NCBI GenBank assembly: GCA_034435375.1
Contig: DAOTXR010000081.1
Coordinates: 1 to 21,602, forward strand
DNA from: DAOTXR01 sp034435375
GTDB lineage: Bacteria; Chloroflexota; Anaerolineae; Aggregatilineales; UBA3940
Length of the DNA: 21,602 bases
Direction: 5' to 3'
In this document: one piece after another, positions 1-4,866 of the stretch
Layout: each line of letters opens with the position of its first letter
Position numbering within the stretch: the stretch's first letter is position 1
Made by a program: the position numbers and the translations under genes
The notes under the pieces: generated by a model
Told to the model about the DNA's origin: nothing
Database searches by the model: none
Seen by the model: the letters and a program-made list of their open reading frames with translations, nothing else

Positions 1-25
1 CCCCCGCGGGGGGGAGGCAGACTCA

Positions 26-41
26 GAGCCTCACCCCCGGT
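26..41. repeat. Dispersed GCCTCACCCCCGGT motif, copy at left edge
   Basis: The 16-base string GAGCCTCACCCCCGGT lies just beyond the stop of the ABC ATPase gene and recurs exactly at 18460-18475. Shorter forms of the core (GCCTCACCCC or its complement) occur in other intergenic gaps at 1512-1523, 2731-2741 and 7290-7299. Occurrence only between genes suggests a REP-like family. Function unknown. Confidence 0.45.
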
Positions 42-60
42 CGAGCCGCCCCTGGCGCGA

Positions 61-825
61 TCACACCGCTATCCCCAGCGCCACTAGCAGTTCGGTCATC
101 TGTTGGCCAAACTGTGGCAGCGCCACCATCCCCCGACGACGCGGGCGAGGCAGGTCGACTGACAGGATGTGCACCACCCGGCCAGGCCGCGCACTGAGCA
201 CGATCACCCGGTCGCCCAGGTACAGCGCTTCCTCTACGTCGTGCGTGATGAAGATCACCGTCTGTTTGAACTGCTGCCACACGCCCAGCAGCCAGTCCTG
301 AAGTTCACGCCGCGTGAGGGCATCCAGCGCACCGAACGGCTCGTCGAGCAGCAGCACGTCGCGCTCGGTAAGCAGGGTACGCAGCAGCGCGGCCCGCTGG
401 CGCATCCCACCGGACAGGGAGGCGGGATAGGCGTCAGCAAAGTCTGTCAGGCCAAAGCGGGGCAGCATGGCGCGGGCGCGAGCGCGGGCCTGGCCGCGCG
501 GGACGCCCTTCAGCTCCAGAGGGATGATGACATTGTCGAGCACACTGCGCCAGGGCAGCAACAGGTCGCGCTGGGGCATATAGCCTACCCGCCCGATGCG
601 CTCGTGGCACACATCGCCATCCAGGCAGATGGCGCCCGCGTCTGGCTCGATCAGCCCGACGATCAGGTTAAAGAGCGTGCTCTTGCCGCTGCCCGATGGC
701 CCGATGACGGTCACGAACTCCCCCGGCAGGACGTGAAATGACACCCCGTCCAGGGCCTGGACGGTGACGCCGTTGCCATGAAAGGCTTTGCTCACGTTGC
801 ACAGTTCGATCTTAGGGATAACCAT
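61..825 (-). CDS. ABC transporter ATP-binding protein, nitrate/sulfonate/taurine (SsuB/TauB) type
   Basis: Cytoplasmic ATPase subunit of an importer of the NitT/TauT class, 254 residues, the usual length. Visible motifs are Walker A GPSGSGKST (42-50), Q-loop MPQRD (Q85), signature LSGGM (137-141), Walker B VLLLDEP (157-163) with the D-loop GALD after it, and switch histidine H195 in FITHD. The LPWRSVLDNV stretch after the Q-loop is typical of SsuB/TauB-like ATPases. Substrate cannot be told: the family covers nitrate, sulfonates, taurine and thiamine-precursor uptake. The ATG at 825 is chosen because GGAGGAGG lies just upstream and a promoter (859-888) sits between it and the longer in-frame start at 921. 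Permease and binding protein are not in the window and may follow beyond its left end. Confidence 0.9.
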   Translation of the reverse strand: MVIPKIELCNVSKAFHGNGVTVQALDGVSFHVLPGEFVTVIGPSGSGKSTLFNLIVGLIEPDAGAICLDGDVCHERIGRVGYMPQRDLLLPWRSVLDNVIIPLELKGVPRGQARARARAMLPRFGLTDFADAYPASLSGGMRQRAALLRTLLTERDVLLLDEPFGALDALTRRELQDWLLGVWQQFKQTVIFITHDVEEALYLGDRVIVLSARPGRVVHILSVDLPRPRRRGMVALPQFGQQMTELLVALGIAV

Positions 826-858
826 GGCGCAGTTCGCCTCCTCCTCACCTGCAAGCAG

Positions 859-888
859 AGTATAGATGAGACTCCTGTCCGGTTGCAA
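859..888 (-). promoter_or_regulatory. Promoter of the ABC ATPase gene
   Basis: On the minus strand TTGCAA (883-888) is followed after 18 bases by TATACT (859-864). The start site would fall near 853, giving a leader of about 28 bases that contains the purine-rich ribosome-binding site. It excludes the upstream in-frame start at 921. Confidence 0.6.
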
Positions 889-925
889 CGCCAGGCGGCA
901 GTCGCGGGGAAGCCCTCCCAAAGCA

Positions 926-957
926 AAGAAGGCCCTGCCGCGCGGCAGGGCCTTCTT
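926..957 (-). terminator. Perfect 32-base palindrome, terminator after csp
   Basis: AAGAAGGCCCTGCC and its exact complement form an uninterrupted palindrome of 32 bases. It is the last of three hairpins downstream of the cold-shock gene, and the minus strand continues TGCTTTGGG, a weak T tract. It separates the csp transcript from the ABC ATPase promoter. Confidence 0.7.
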
Positions 958-974
958 CGGTCAAACTTGAGCAT

Positions 975-998
975 TGCTCACCCAGCGATGGGTGAGCA
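975..998 (-). repeat. Middle hairpin of the csp trailer
   Basis: TGCTCACCCA and TGGGTGAGCA are perfect 10-base arms around a GCGA loop. It lies between the first trailer hairpin and the terminator. Confidence 0.6.
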
Positions 999-1005
999 GC
1001 GACAG

Positions 1006-1043
1006 GTTGGGCGAAAAGCAATTTGAATTGCTTCTCGCCCAAC
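1006..1043 (-). repeat. Long hairpin directly after the csp stop codon
   Basis: Arms of 18 bases (GTTGGGCGAAAAGCAATT and its near complement) enclose a two-base centre, so the true loop would be a few bases larger. The one imperfect pair is a G-U wobble in minus-strand RNA but an A-C mismatch in plus-strand RNA, which favours action in the csp transcript. It begins two bases beyond the stop codon and may stabilise the mRNA end or help termination. Confidence 0.6.
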
Positions 1044-1045
1044 AC

Positions 1046-1258
1046 CTAGAGCTTGACGACGTTGACGGCCTTTGGCCCCTTCTCACTCTGCTCAACGCTA
1101 AACTCAATGCGGTCACCCTCATTGAGATCGCGGAAGCCCTCGGCCTGAATGGCGCTGTGATGCACAAAAACATCCTTGCTGCCGTCATCAGGCGTGACAA
1201 AGCCAAAACCCTTTGTTCCGTTGAACCACTTGACCGTGCCGACAATACGTTCTGCCAT
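1046..1258 (-). CDS. csp: Cold-shock domain protein (CspA family)
   Basis: Single OB-fold RNA/ssDNA-binding protein of 70 residues, the normal CspA length. Both RNA-binding motifs are intact: RNP1 KGFGFV (16-21) and RNP2 VFVHH (30-34), with aromatic residues W11, F18, F20, F31 and H33 on the binding face. Family members melt mRNA structure, and some act as transcription antiterminators. The ATG at 1258 has an AAAGGAG ribosome-binding site about nine bases upstream. The gene is monocistronic: its own promoter at 1384-1412, a leader of about 118 bases with a terminator-like hairpin, and three hairpins after the stop. Identification is near certain; which of several cold-shock paralogues it is cannot be told. 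Confidence 0.97.
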   Translation of the reverse strand: MAERIVGTVKWFNGTKGFGFVTPDDGSKDVFVHHSAIQAEGFRDLNEGDRIEFSVEQSEKGPKAVNVVKL

Positions 1259-1317
1259 GGGATAAATTCTCCTTTACCCGTGTGATGATGTAGATGGGCA
1301 AAGACCGCAAAATGAAA

Positions 1318-1336
1318 ACCCGGCGAGATGCCGGGT
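1318..1336 (-). promoter_or_regulatory. Terminator-like hairpin in the csp leader
   Basis: Minus-strand ACCCGGC, a five-base loop and GCCGGGT form a perfect stem, followed by TTTCATTTT, the shape of an intrinsic terminator. It lies inside the predicted csp 5' leader, about 60 bases before the start codon. A second CGGGT at 1276-1280, beside the ribosome-binding site, could compete for the same upstream arm. This suggests attenuation or an RNA switch. It could instead terminate an upstream transcript, but no gene ends here. Confidence 0.55.
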
Positions 1337-1383
1337 GAGTCTTTTTGTCCAAAAGCCTTGTGCCTGCATTCTACTCAGCAATG

Positions 1384-1412
1384 AGTATACCTCGAATGGA
1401 GGAGATGTGCAA
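1384..1412 (-). promoter_or_regulatory. Promoter of csp
   Basis: TTGCAC (1407-1412), a 17-base spacer and TATACT (1384-1389) on the minus strand match the housekeeping sigma consensus closely. The start site would be near 1377. Confidence 0.7.
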
Positions 1413-1492
1413 CATTTGATCGGGCGCGGGCGCCTCTCTTTGTTGGGGGCAACTTTGGCCTCAGACTCCCCCTCAGCCATTGAATGGGAGAA

Positions 1493-1512
1493 GACCGCGC
1501 ATCAGCGCGGTC
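1493..1512 (-). terminator. Hairpin, likely end of the padR operon
   Basis: GACCGCGC, loop ATCA, GCGCGGTC is a perfect eight-base stem. The minus strand continues TTCTCCCATTC, only moderately T-rich. Lying about 130 bases past the last gene of the padR unit, it is a plausible terminator. Confidence 0.45.
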
Positions 1513-1535
1513 GGGGGTGAGGCCGACCTAGGCGA

Positions 1536-1567
1536 GCCAGGGGCAACCCACGGGGATGGCCCCTGGC
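1536..1567 (-). repeat. Inverted repeat downstream of the padR operon
   Basis: GCCAGGGGC and GCCCCTGGC are perfect nine-base arms around a 14-base loop. There is no T tract after it on either strand, so its role as a terminator is uncertain. Confidence 0.4.
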
Positions 1568-1645
1568 ATCCCGATTCCTGCCGCCTGCCCACCTCCGGAA
1601 CCAGGCAGGAGACAGGCCGGCGTCCCATCGCCAGCCCACAGCGCC

Positions 1646-1909
1646 CTATACCTGATCAGGCTCGCCGTTGCCGGCATCCTCCAGTTCATCCTCATCCTCG
1701 TCGCCCCAAGCCCACCACCACGGCGGCCCCCACATCGGGGCATGGTGGCGCATGTGTCGCATGCGGCGTCGAAGCCTTCTCATCGGCCCGTACCCCAGGC
1801 CAGGGCCAAAGCCCATCCTGAGCATGCGCTCCTTGTCGCCCTTGACCTCGATGCGAAACCCGTCGTCAGTCTCGACAAAACGCACTTCATGAATCACTCG
1901 CTCTGGCAT
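1646..1909 (-). CDS. Small Trp/His/Arg-rich protein downstream of padR
   Basis: Hypothetical protein of 87 residues, family not recognised. An ordinary N-terminus (MPERVIHEVRFVE, 1-13) is followed by a basic, Met/Arg/His-rich middle (about 43-57), a tryptophan run WGPPWWWAWG (about 61-70) and an acidic tail DEDEDELED. The ATG at 1909 has AAAGGAG eight bases upstream; the longer GTG start at 1945 lacks a properly spaced site. It starts 68 bases after the padR stop on the same strand with no clear promoter between, so the two are probably cotranscribed. PadR's N-terminus has the same odd composition, hinting that the two proteins may interact or bind the same ligand. His and Met clusters could bind metal or haem, but no defined site is visible. 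Confidence 0.7.
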   Translation of the reverse strand: MPERVIHEVRFVETDDGFRIEVKGDKERMLRMGFGPGLGYGPMRRLRRRMRHMRHHAPMWGPPWWWAWGDEDEDELEDAGNGEPDQV

Positions 1910-1977
1910 TCGATTTTCTCCTTTGTCCACTAGGTATTCCAACACCTCTCCACATTAGCTCTCGCAGCACGTCCGCG

Positions 1978-2631
1978 TCACAGGTCGACCGGCCCGTCGG
2001 ACTCCGCCGCCTCTTCTTCTTCCTCAGCGTCGATGTCGTGCACGATCTGCTGGAGCACTTCGAGCGCTTCCTGAAGCTTGGGACGGATGATGTCCTTGAT
2101 GCGGGCCAGCTCCTCCTTCCCAGCGGGCGTCAGGCGGTAGATACGGACGGTGCGCTTGTGGGGGTCTTCCCATTCACTATAGACCAGGCCCTCTCTTTCC
2201 AGCATCGCCATCAGCGGGTAGATAGCCCCTGGGTTGGCCACCCACCGGCCACCGGTGCGCTCGGCGATGAGGGACATGATCTCGTTGCCGTAACGCGGCT
2301 TCTGAGCGAGCAGGAGCAGCACCACCAGCGGCAGCAGGCCCCCACCCTTGCTGAGCAGGTTGGCGACAAACGGGTTGAACGAGTCGAGACCCTGATGCCA
2401 GGGGCTGAACCGCCGCCCGCCGAAGGCCCAGTGCTGCTCAGGCCAGGCGCCCATAAAGCTGAAGAAGAACTGCCGCCAGGCATGGATCATCTCCGGAGGT
2501 GGGCCGGGCGGCCCGAAGCCCGGCTCCCCTGAGGGGTCGCCTTGCTCGCGCCACAGCCGCCGTCGCTCCTCTTGCCATGCCCGCCAGAAGTCGCGGTGTG
2601 CGTGTCTGCGCCGTCGATGGTCTCTGCCCAA
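1978..2631 (-). CDS. PadR family transcriptional regulator with long basic/aromatic N-terminus
   Basis: DNA-binding repressor type, 217 residues. The PadR winged helix spans about 99-178 (LLPLVVLLLLAQ, RYGNEIMSLIAERTGG, GAIYPLMAMLEREGLV, then the wing TVRIYRLTPAGKEEL), followed by a C-terminal helix and an acidic end (EEEEEAAES). Residues 1-95 are extra to the basic family: Arg/His-rich (GRDHRRRRHAHRDFWRAW), a Pro/Gly linker, then an aromatic stretch with several Trp and Phe. The start codon is TTG at 2631: GAGGAG lies eight bases upstream and no better ATG exists. The gene is followed by the small Trp/His-rich gene and preceded by a promoter with an AT-rich dyad over the start site, so it is probably autoregulated. 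The same control region precedes the AhpD-like gene. Confidence 0.9.
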   Translation of the reverse strand: MGRDHRRRRHAHRDFWRAWQEERRRLWREQGDPSGEPGFGPPGPPPEMIHAWRQFFFSFMGAWPEQHWAFGGRRFSPWHQGLDSFNPFVANLLSKGGGLLPLVVLLLLAQKPRYGNEIMSLIAERTGGRWVANPGAIYPLMAMLEREGLVYSEWEDPHKRTVRIYRLTPAGKEELARIKDIIRPKLQEALEVLQQIVHDIDAEEEEEAAESDGPVDL

Positions 2632-2654
2632 AGCTTGCTCTCCTCAAAAGCCAC

Positions 2655-2733
2655 ATTGTTCGTCTAAACTATAATTAATTCAACATAGTTGAACTAATTG
2701 TAGCACAACGCCCCTCACGTCAAGAGGGCAGCC
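2655..2733 (-). promoter_or_regulatory. padR promoter/operator, copy 1 of a duplicated control region
   Basis: Minus strand: TTGACG (2718-2723), 15 bases, TACAAT (2697-2702) with an upstream TG (TGCTACAAT). The dyad AACTAT-N12-ATAGTT (2667-2690) covers the expected start site, and an overlapping perfect dyad TTCAAC-ATA-GTTGAA lies at 2679-2693. The block matches 3420-3499 with about seven mismatches and one indel. It is the probable PadR operator. Confidence 0.65.
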
Positions 2734-2776
2734 TCACCCCCTGCCGCCCTGACGCGCAGTCGGCTCTAGCCGCAGG

Positions 2777-3334
2777 TTAGGCGCCGCTCTGCTTGTCTAG
2801 CGCCGCACCGACTGCCGGCTCGCGTTCCTCACCGCGCTGCGCCGACCTACTACCACCACCCCACCGCCCAAACGATATCCGATACAGGAGATAGTCAAAC
2901 GTGTTGCCCAATAGATTGCCCGCTCGAATCATCCTTAATCCCAGTTCCATCATCTCCACAACTTGCTGCCCATATCGCGCCACCACCTGCTCTCGCACCG
3001 ACGGCTCAGGCTTTCCGTTCGCCTCGGCCCAATGCTGGGCATACAATAACGCCGGCACTTCTTCGGGTGGGCTTCCCGCAAACATCCCTTTTCCCAGCGC
3101 CTCGATTTCCTGTGGCGAGACCCCTTTCGATAACGCTTCCCGGGCGTGGACATACGAGCAATATCGACATTGGTTCACAGCTGTGACGGCAAGCATCAAT
3201 CGTTCACGAAAGGCTGGGGTGATGATCTCTCCACGCATTAGCGAACGAAGCTCTTTCCGCCGAGACATAATGCACCAGAAGTCGGTTAACAGCTCTCCAG
3301 GGTTGTGATAGATTCTGCGGTCGAACGTATTCAT
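2777..3334 (-). CDS. AhpD-like / carboxymuconolactone decarboxylase family protein
   Basis: Alpha-helical protein of 185 residues with the AhpD-type redox motif: C56 and C59 in QCRYCSYVH, with H63 three residues on. In AhpD and relatives these cysteines reduce partner proteins in peroxide defence. The helix before the motif (AFRERLMLAVTAVNQC) is typical of the family. The C-terminal 30 residues (from about 156) are Gly/Arg/Glu-rich and probably disordered. Start ATG at 3334 has GGAG six bases upstream. Its promoter is almost the same as that of padR, so it is very likely a PadR target. Function is probably antioxidant or thiol-linked; the substrate is unknown. A role as a true carboxymuconolactone decarboxylase is unlikely given the CXXC motif and the lack of aromatic-degradation neighbours. 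Confidence 0.88.
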   Translation of the reverse strand: MNTFDRRIYHNPGELLTDFWCIMSRRKELRSLMRGEIITPAFRERLMLAVTAVNQCRYCSYVHAREALSKGVSPQEIEALGKGMFAGSPPEEVPALLYAQHWAEANGKPEPSVREQVVARYGQQVVEMMELGLRMIRAGNLLGNTFDYLLYRISFGRWGGGSRSAQRGEEREPAVGAALDKQSGA

Positions 3335-3419
3335 TTCTCACTCCACTCAGTGCGAGAATCTGTGGCCTACTGAACAGCACCTAACGACCTGCGCCTCACC
3401 TGCGCCGCCCAAACGATAT

Positions 3420-3499
3420 ATTGTTCGGCTAAACTATATTTAATCCAATATAGTTGAACTAATTATAGCACAACGCCTCCCCATGTCAAGAGGGCAGCC
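3420..3499 (-). promoter_or_regulatory. AhpD-like gene promoter/operator, copy 2 of the duplicated control region
   Basis: Minus strand: TTGACA (3484-3489), 16 bases, TATAAT (3462-3467) preceded by TG (TGCTATAAT), an almost ideal promoter. Just downstream is the dyad AACTATA-N10-TATAGTT (3432-3455) over the start site. A promoter this strong with a dyad there implies tight repression, presumably by PadR. Confidence 0.7.
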
Positions 3500-3658
3500 A
3501 GACGCAGGAGCGGACGCAGGGGCGTCTCAAGACCAGAGGATAGGCTGGCCGCGATCCACTCTTGCCCGCCGGCCTGCGATCCCCCGGCAGCCTTATAGCG
3601 CCAGGGGCAGAGATGGACTCTGCCCCTGGCGTGTAGTTGTAGGCAATCCTGCTTGCTT
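3500..3658. other. Intergenic region between the AhpD-like promoter and the ArsR gene
   Basis: Together with the control region to its left this makes a gene-free stretch of 324 bases (3335-3658). It holds the terminator hairpin at 3599-3631 and nothing else I can recognise. Confidence 0.5.
3599..3631 (-). terminator. Strong hairpin after the ArsR-DUF2087 gene
   Basis: CGCCAGGGGCAGAG, loop ATGGA, and a perfect 14-base complement lie 28 bases past the stop of the ArsR gene. The following minus-strand sequence CTATAAGGCT is not a clean T tract, but position and stability suit a terminator. Confidence 0.65.
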
Positions 3659-4255
3659 CTACTGAGGCCCCCGGATGCGCCAGCTTTCTGGAGGAGTCAG
3701 CCAGTAGGTCGTCCCGCGCGGGTCGCGCCCCAGCATCTTCATATCGAACAGCTCGCGGCGCAGACTGGCTACGTCTTTGTGGAAGCGAGCCAGGATGGCG
3801 TTGACTTCCTGCTCGGTGTAGGTCGTGTCTGGCTCAAAGGACTTGATGATGTACCGCAGGATCACCTCAACCTTCTTGCGCTGCGATGGAATCTGCTTCA
3901 GGCTGCCATCGGGCAGCAGGTAGTTCCTGAGCACTTCCTGATCGTAGGCGTCCAGGTCCACAGCCTGGGCAGCCTCGCTGAGCATCTCGCGGGAGAGCAG
4001 ACGCTGTGCCATGGCCTCCAGCGCGGCAGTTTCGAGCTGGTAGACGTTGTAGTAGCTCTCGGCCCGTGCGCTCACCAGCCCGATCTCCGCCAGTCGCGTC
4101 AGGTGGTGCGAGACGGTCGAGGGGCGCAGGTCGAGCAGGGTCGCCAGTTCCTCCACGGTGTAGGGGCGTTGGGCCAGCAACCCGACGATCTTCAGGCGGT
4201 TGGCGTCCGAAAGCGCTTTGAAGAAAGACAACAGTTCTGCTCCAGGGGCTTCCAT
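3659..4255 (-). CDS. ArsR-type winged-helix regulator fused to DUF2087
   Basis: Transcription factor of 198 residues. An ArsR winged helix occupies about 5-80 (FFKALSDANRLKIVGLLAQ, TVEELATLLDLRPSTVSHHLTRLAEIGLV). The C-terminal DUF2087 domain (about 112-186) is recognised from LPDGSLKQIPSQRKKVEVILRYI, YTEQEVNAILARFH and LRRELFDMKMLGRD. The classical metal-site cysteine motif (ELCVCDL) is absent, so it is not a standard metal sensor; the signal is unknown. Start ATG at 4255 has GAGGAG six bases upstream. Its own strong promoter carries a dyad over the start site, suggesting autorepression. No cotranscribed partner is present: a terminator follows and no minus-strand gene lies closely downstream. 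Confidence 0.92.
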   Translation of the reverse strand: MEAPGAELLSFFKALSDANRLKIVGLLAQRPYTVEELATLLDLRPSTVSHHLTRLAEIGLVSARAESYYNVYQLETAALEAMAQRLLSREMLSEAAQAVDLDAYDQEVLRNYLLPDGSLKQIPSQRKKVEVILRYIIKSFEPDTTYTEQEVNAILARFHKDVASLRRELFDMKMLGRDPRGTTYWLTPPESWRIRGPQ

Positions 4256-4274
4256 CTCGATCTCCTCGTAAAAC

Positions 4275-4324
4275 TAATTCTATATAAATCGAATTAATTA
4301 TACCGGATCGAGCAGAGATGTCAA
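4275..4324 (-). promoter_or_regulatory. Promoter and operator of the ArsR-DUF2087 gene
   Basis: TTGACA (4319-4324), 16 bases, TATAAT (4297-4302) on the minus strand: both hexamers are perfect. Immediately downstream the dyad TAATTC-N10-GAATTA (4275-4296) covers the start site and is the probable operator. Its sequence differs from the padR dyad, so it should be bound by a different protein, most simply ArsR itself. Confidence 0.7.
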
Positions 4325-4378
4325 GGGGATGTCCGGCGTGCCGCCCCGGCCCGGAACAGCACGCCGCGTTGATCCAGC

Positions 4379-4840
4379 TTAGCGGCCAGGGCCGCGATCG
4401 GCCCTCACCTGGGCGATGTCCGCCTCGGCGTCGACGACCCGCAGGTGGAACTCGGCTCGCGGGGCTTTCAGGTTGTAGGCGCGGATGCGCCTGTTGACTG
4501 CCTGCACGACCTCGCGGAAGCGGGTCTGTGCGCGGTTCCACTCCTCGGCGACGAGGGCGTCCCCTTTGCCCTGCGCCAGAGCATCGACGCGCCAGACCCA
4601 CGACCGCGCCAGCGCCGTGCGGGCCGCGGCCAACTCGGCCTCGATCTCCCGCCTCTCTTCCACCCAGTCGGGGGCAAAGCCGCTGTTTTTAAGCAACCGG
4701 TGAGCTGCCCAGCGGGTGGGGTCCTCATGCGGATCGCCCAGGTCGAGAGGTTGGCCTCTGCCCGGCAGGTTGTCAAACTGGCCCTCATCCATTGCCTGCC
4801 GGATGATCTTGTCAACAGCGCGGTCGCGGTCGTCTTCCAC
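4379..4840 (-). CDS. DUF1992 (DnaJ-homologue C28-like) protein
   Basis: Cytoplasmic protein of 153 residues. The DUF1992 signature covers about 8-75: DKIIRQAMDEGQFDNLPGRGQPL near the start, then WAAHRLLKNSGFAPDWVEERREIE. The rest is helical and charged, with NRRIRAYNLKAP near 115-127, also typical. Bacterial members are small stand-alone proteins of unknown function, sometimes annotated as DnaJ-like although no J domain is present. The start is GTG at 4840, with AAGGAG about seven bases upstream. It begins 26 bases after the stop of the TPR gene on the same strand, so the two are likely one operon with possible translational linkage. Confidence 0.88.
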   Translation of the reverse strand: MEDDRDRAVDKIIRQAMDEGQFDNLPGRGQPLDLGDPHEDPTRWAAHRLLKNSGFAPDWVEERREIEAELAAARTALARSWVWRVDALAQGKGDALVAEEWNRAQTRFREVVQAVNRRIRAYNLKAPRAEFHLRVVDAEADIAQVRADRGPGR

Positions 4841-4866
4841 AACGCTCTCCTTGGCCCTAGAGCCTG

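Larger units (their letters stand above)
1413..1645. other. Intergenic region between csp promoter and small-protein gene
   Basis: No convincing gene here. It holds two hairpins (1493-1512 and 1536-1567) and a copy of the dispersed CGGGGGTGAGGC motif at 1512-1523, and together with the csp leader makes a gene-free stretch of 387 bases. The hairpins lie downstream of the padR operon and may end it. Confidence 0.5.
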
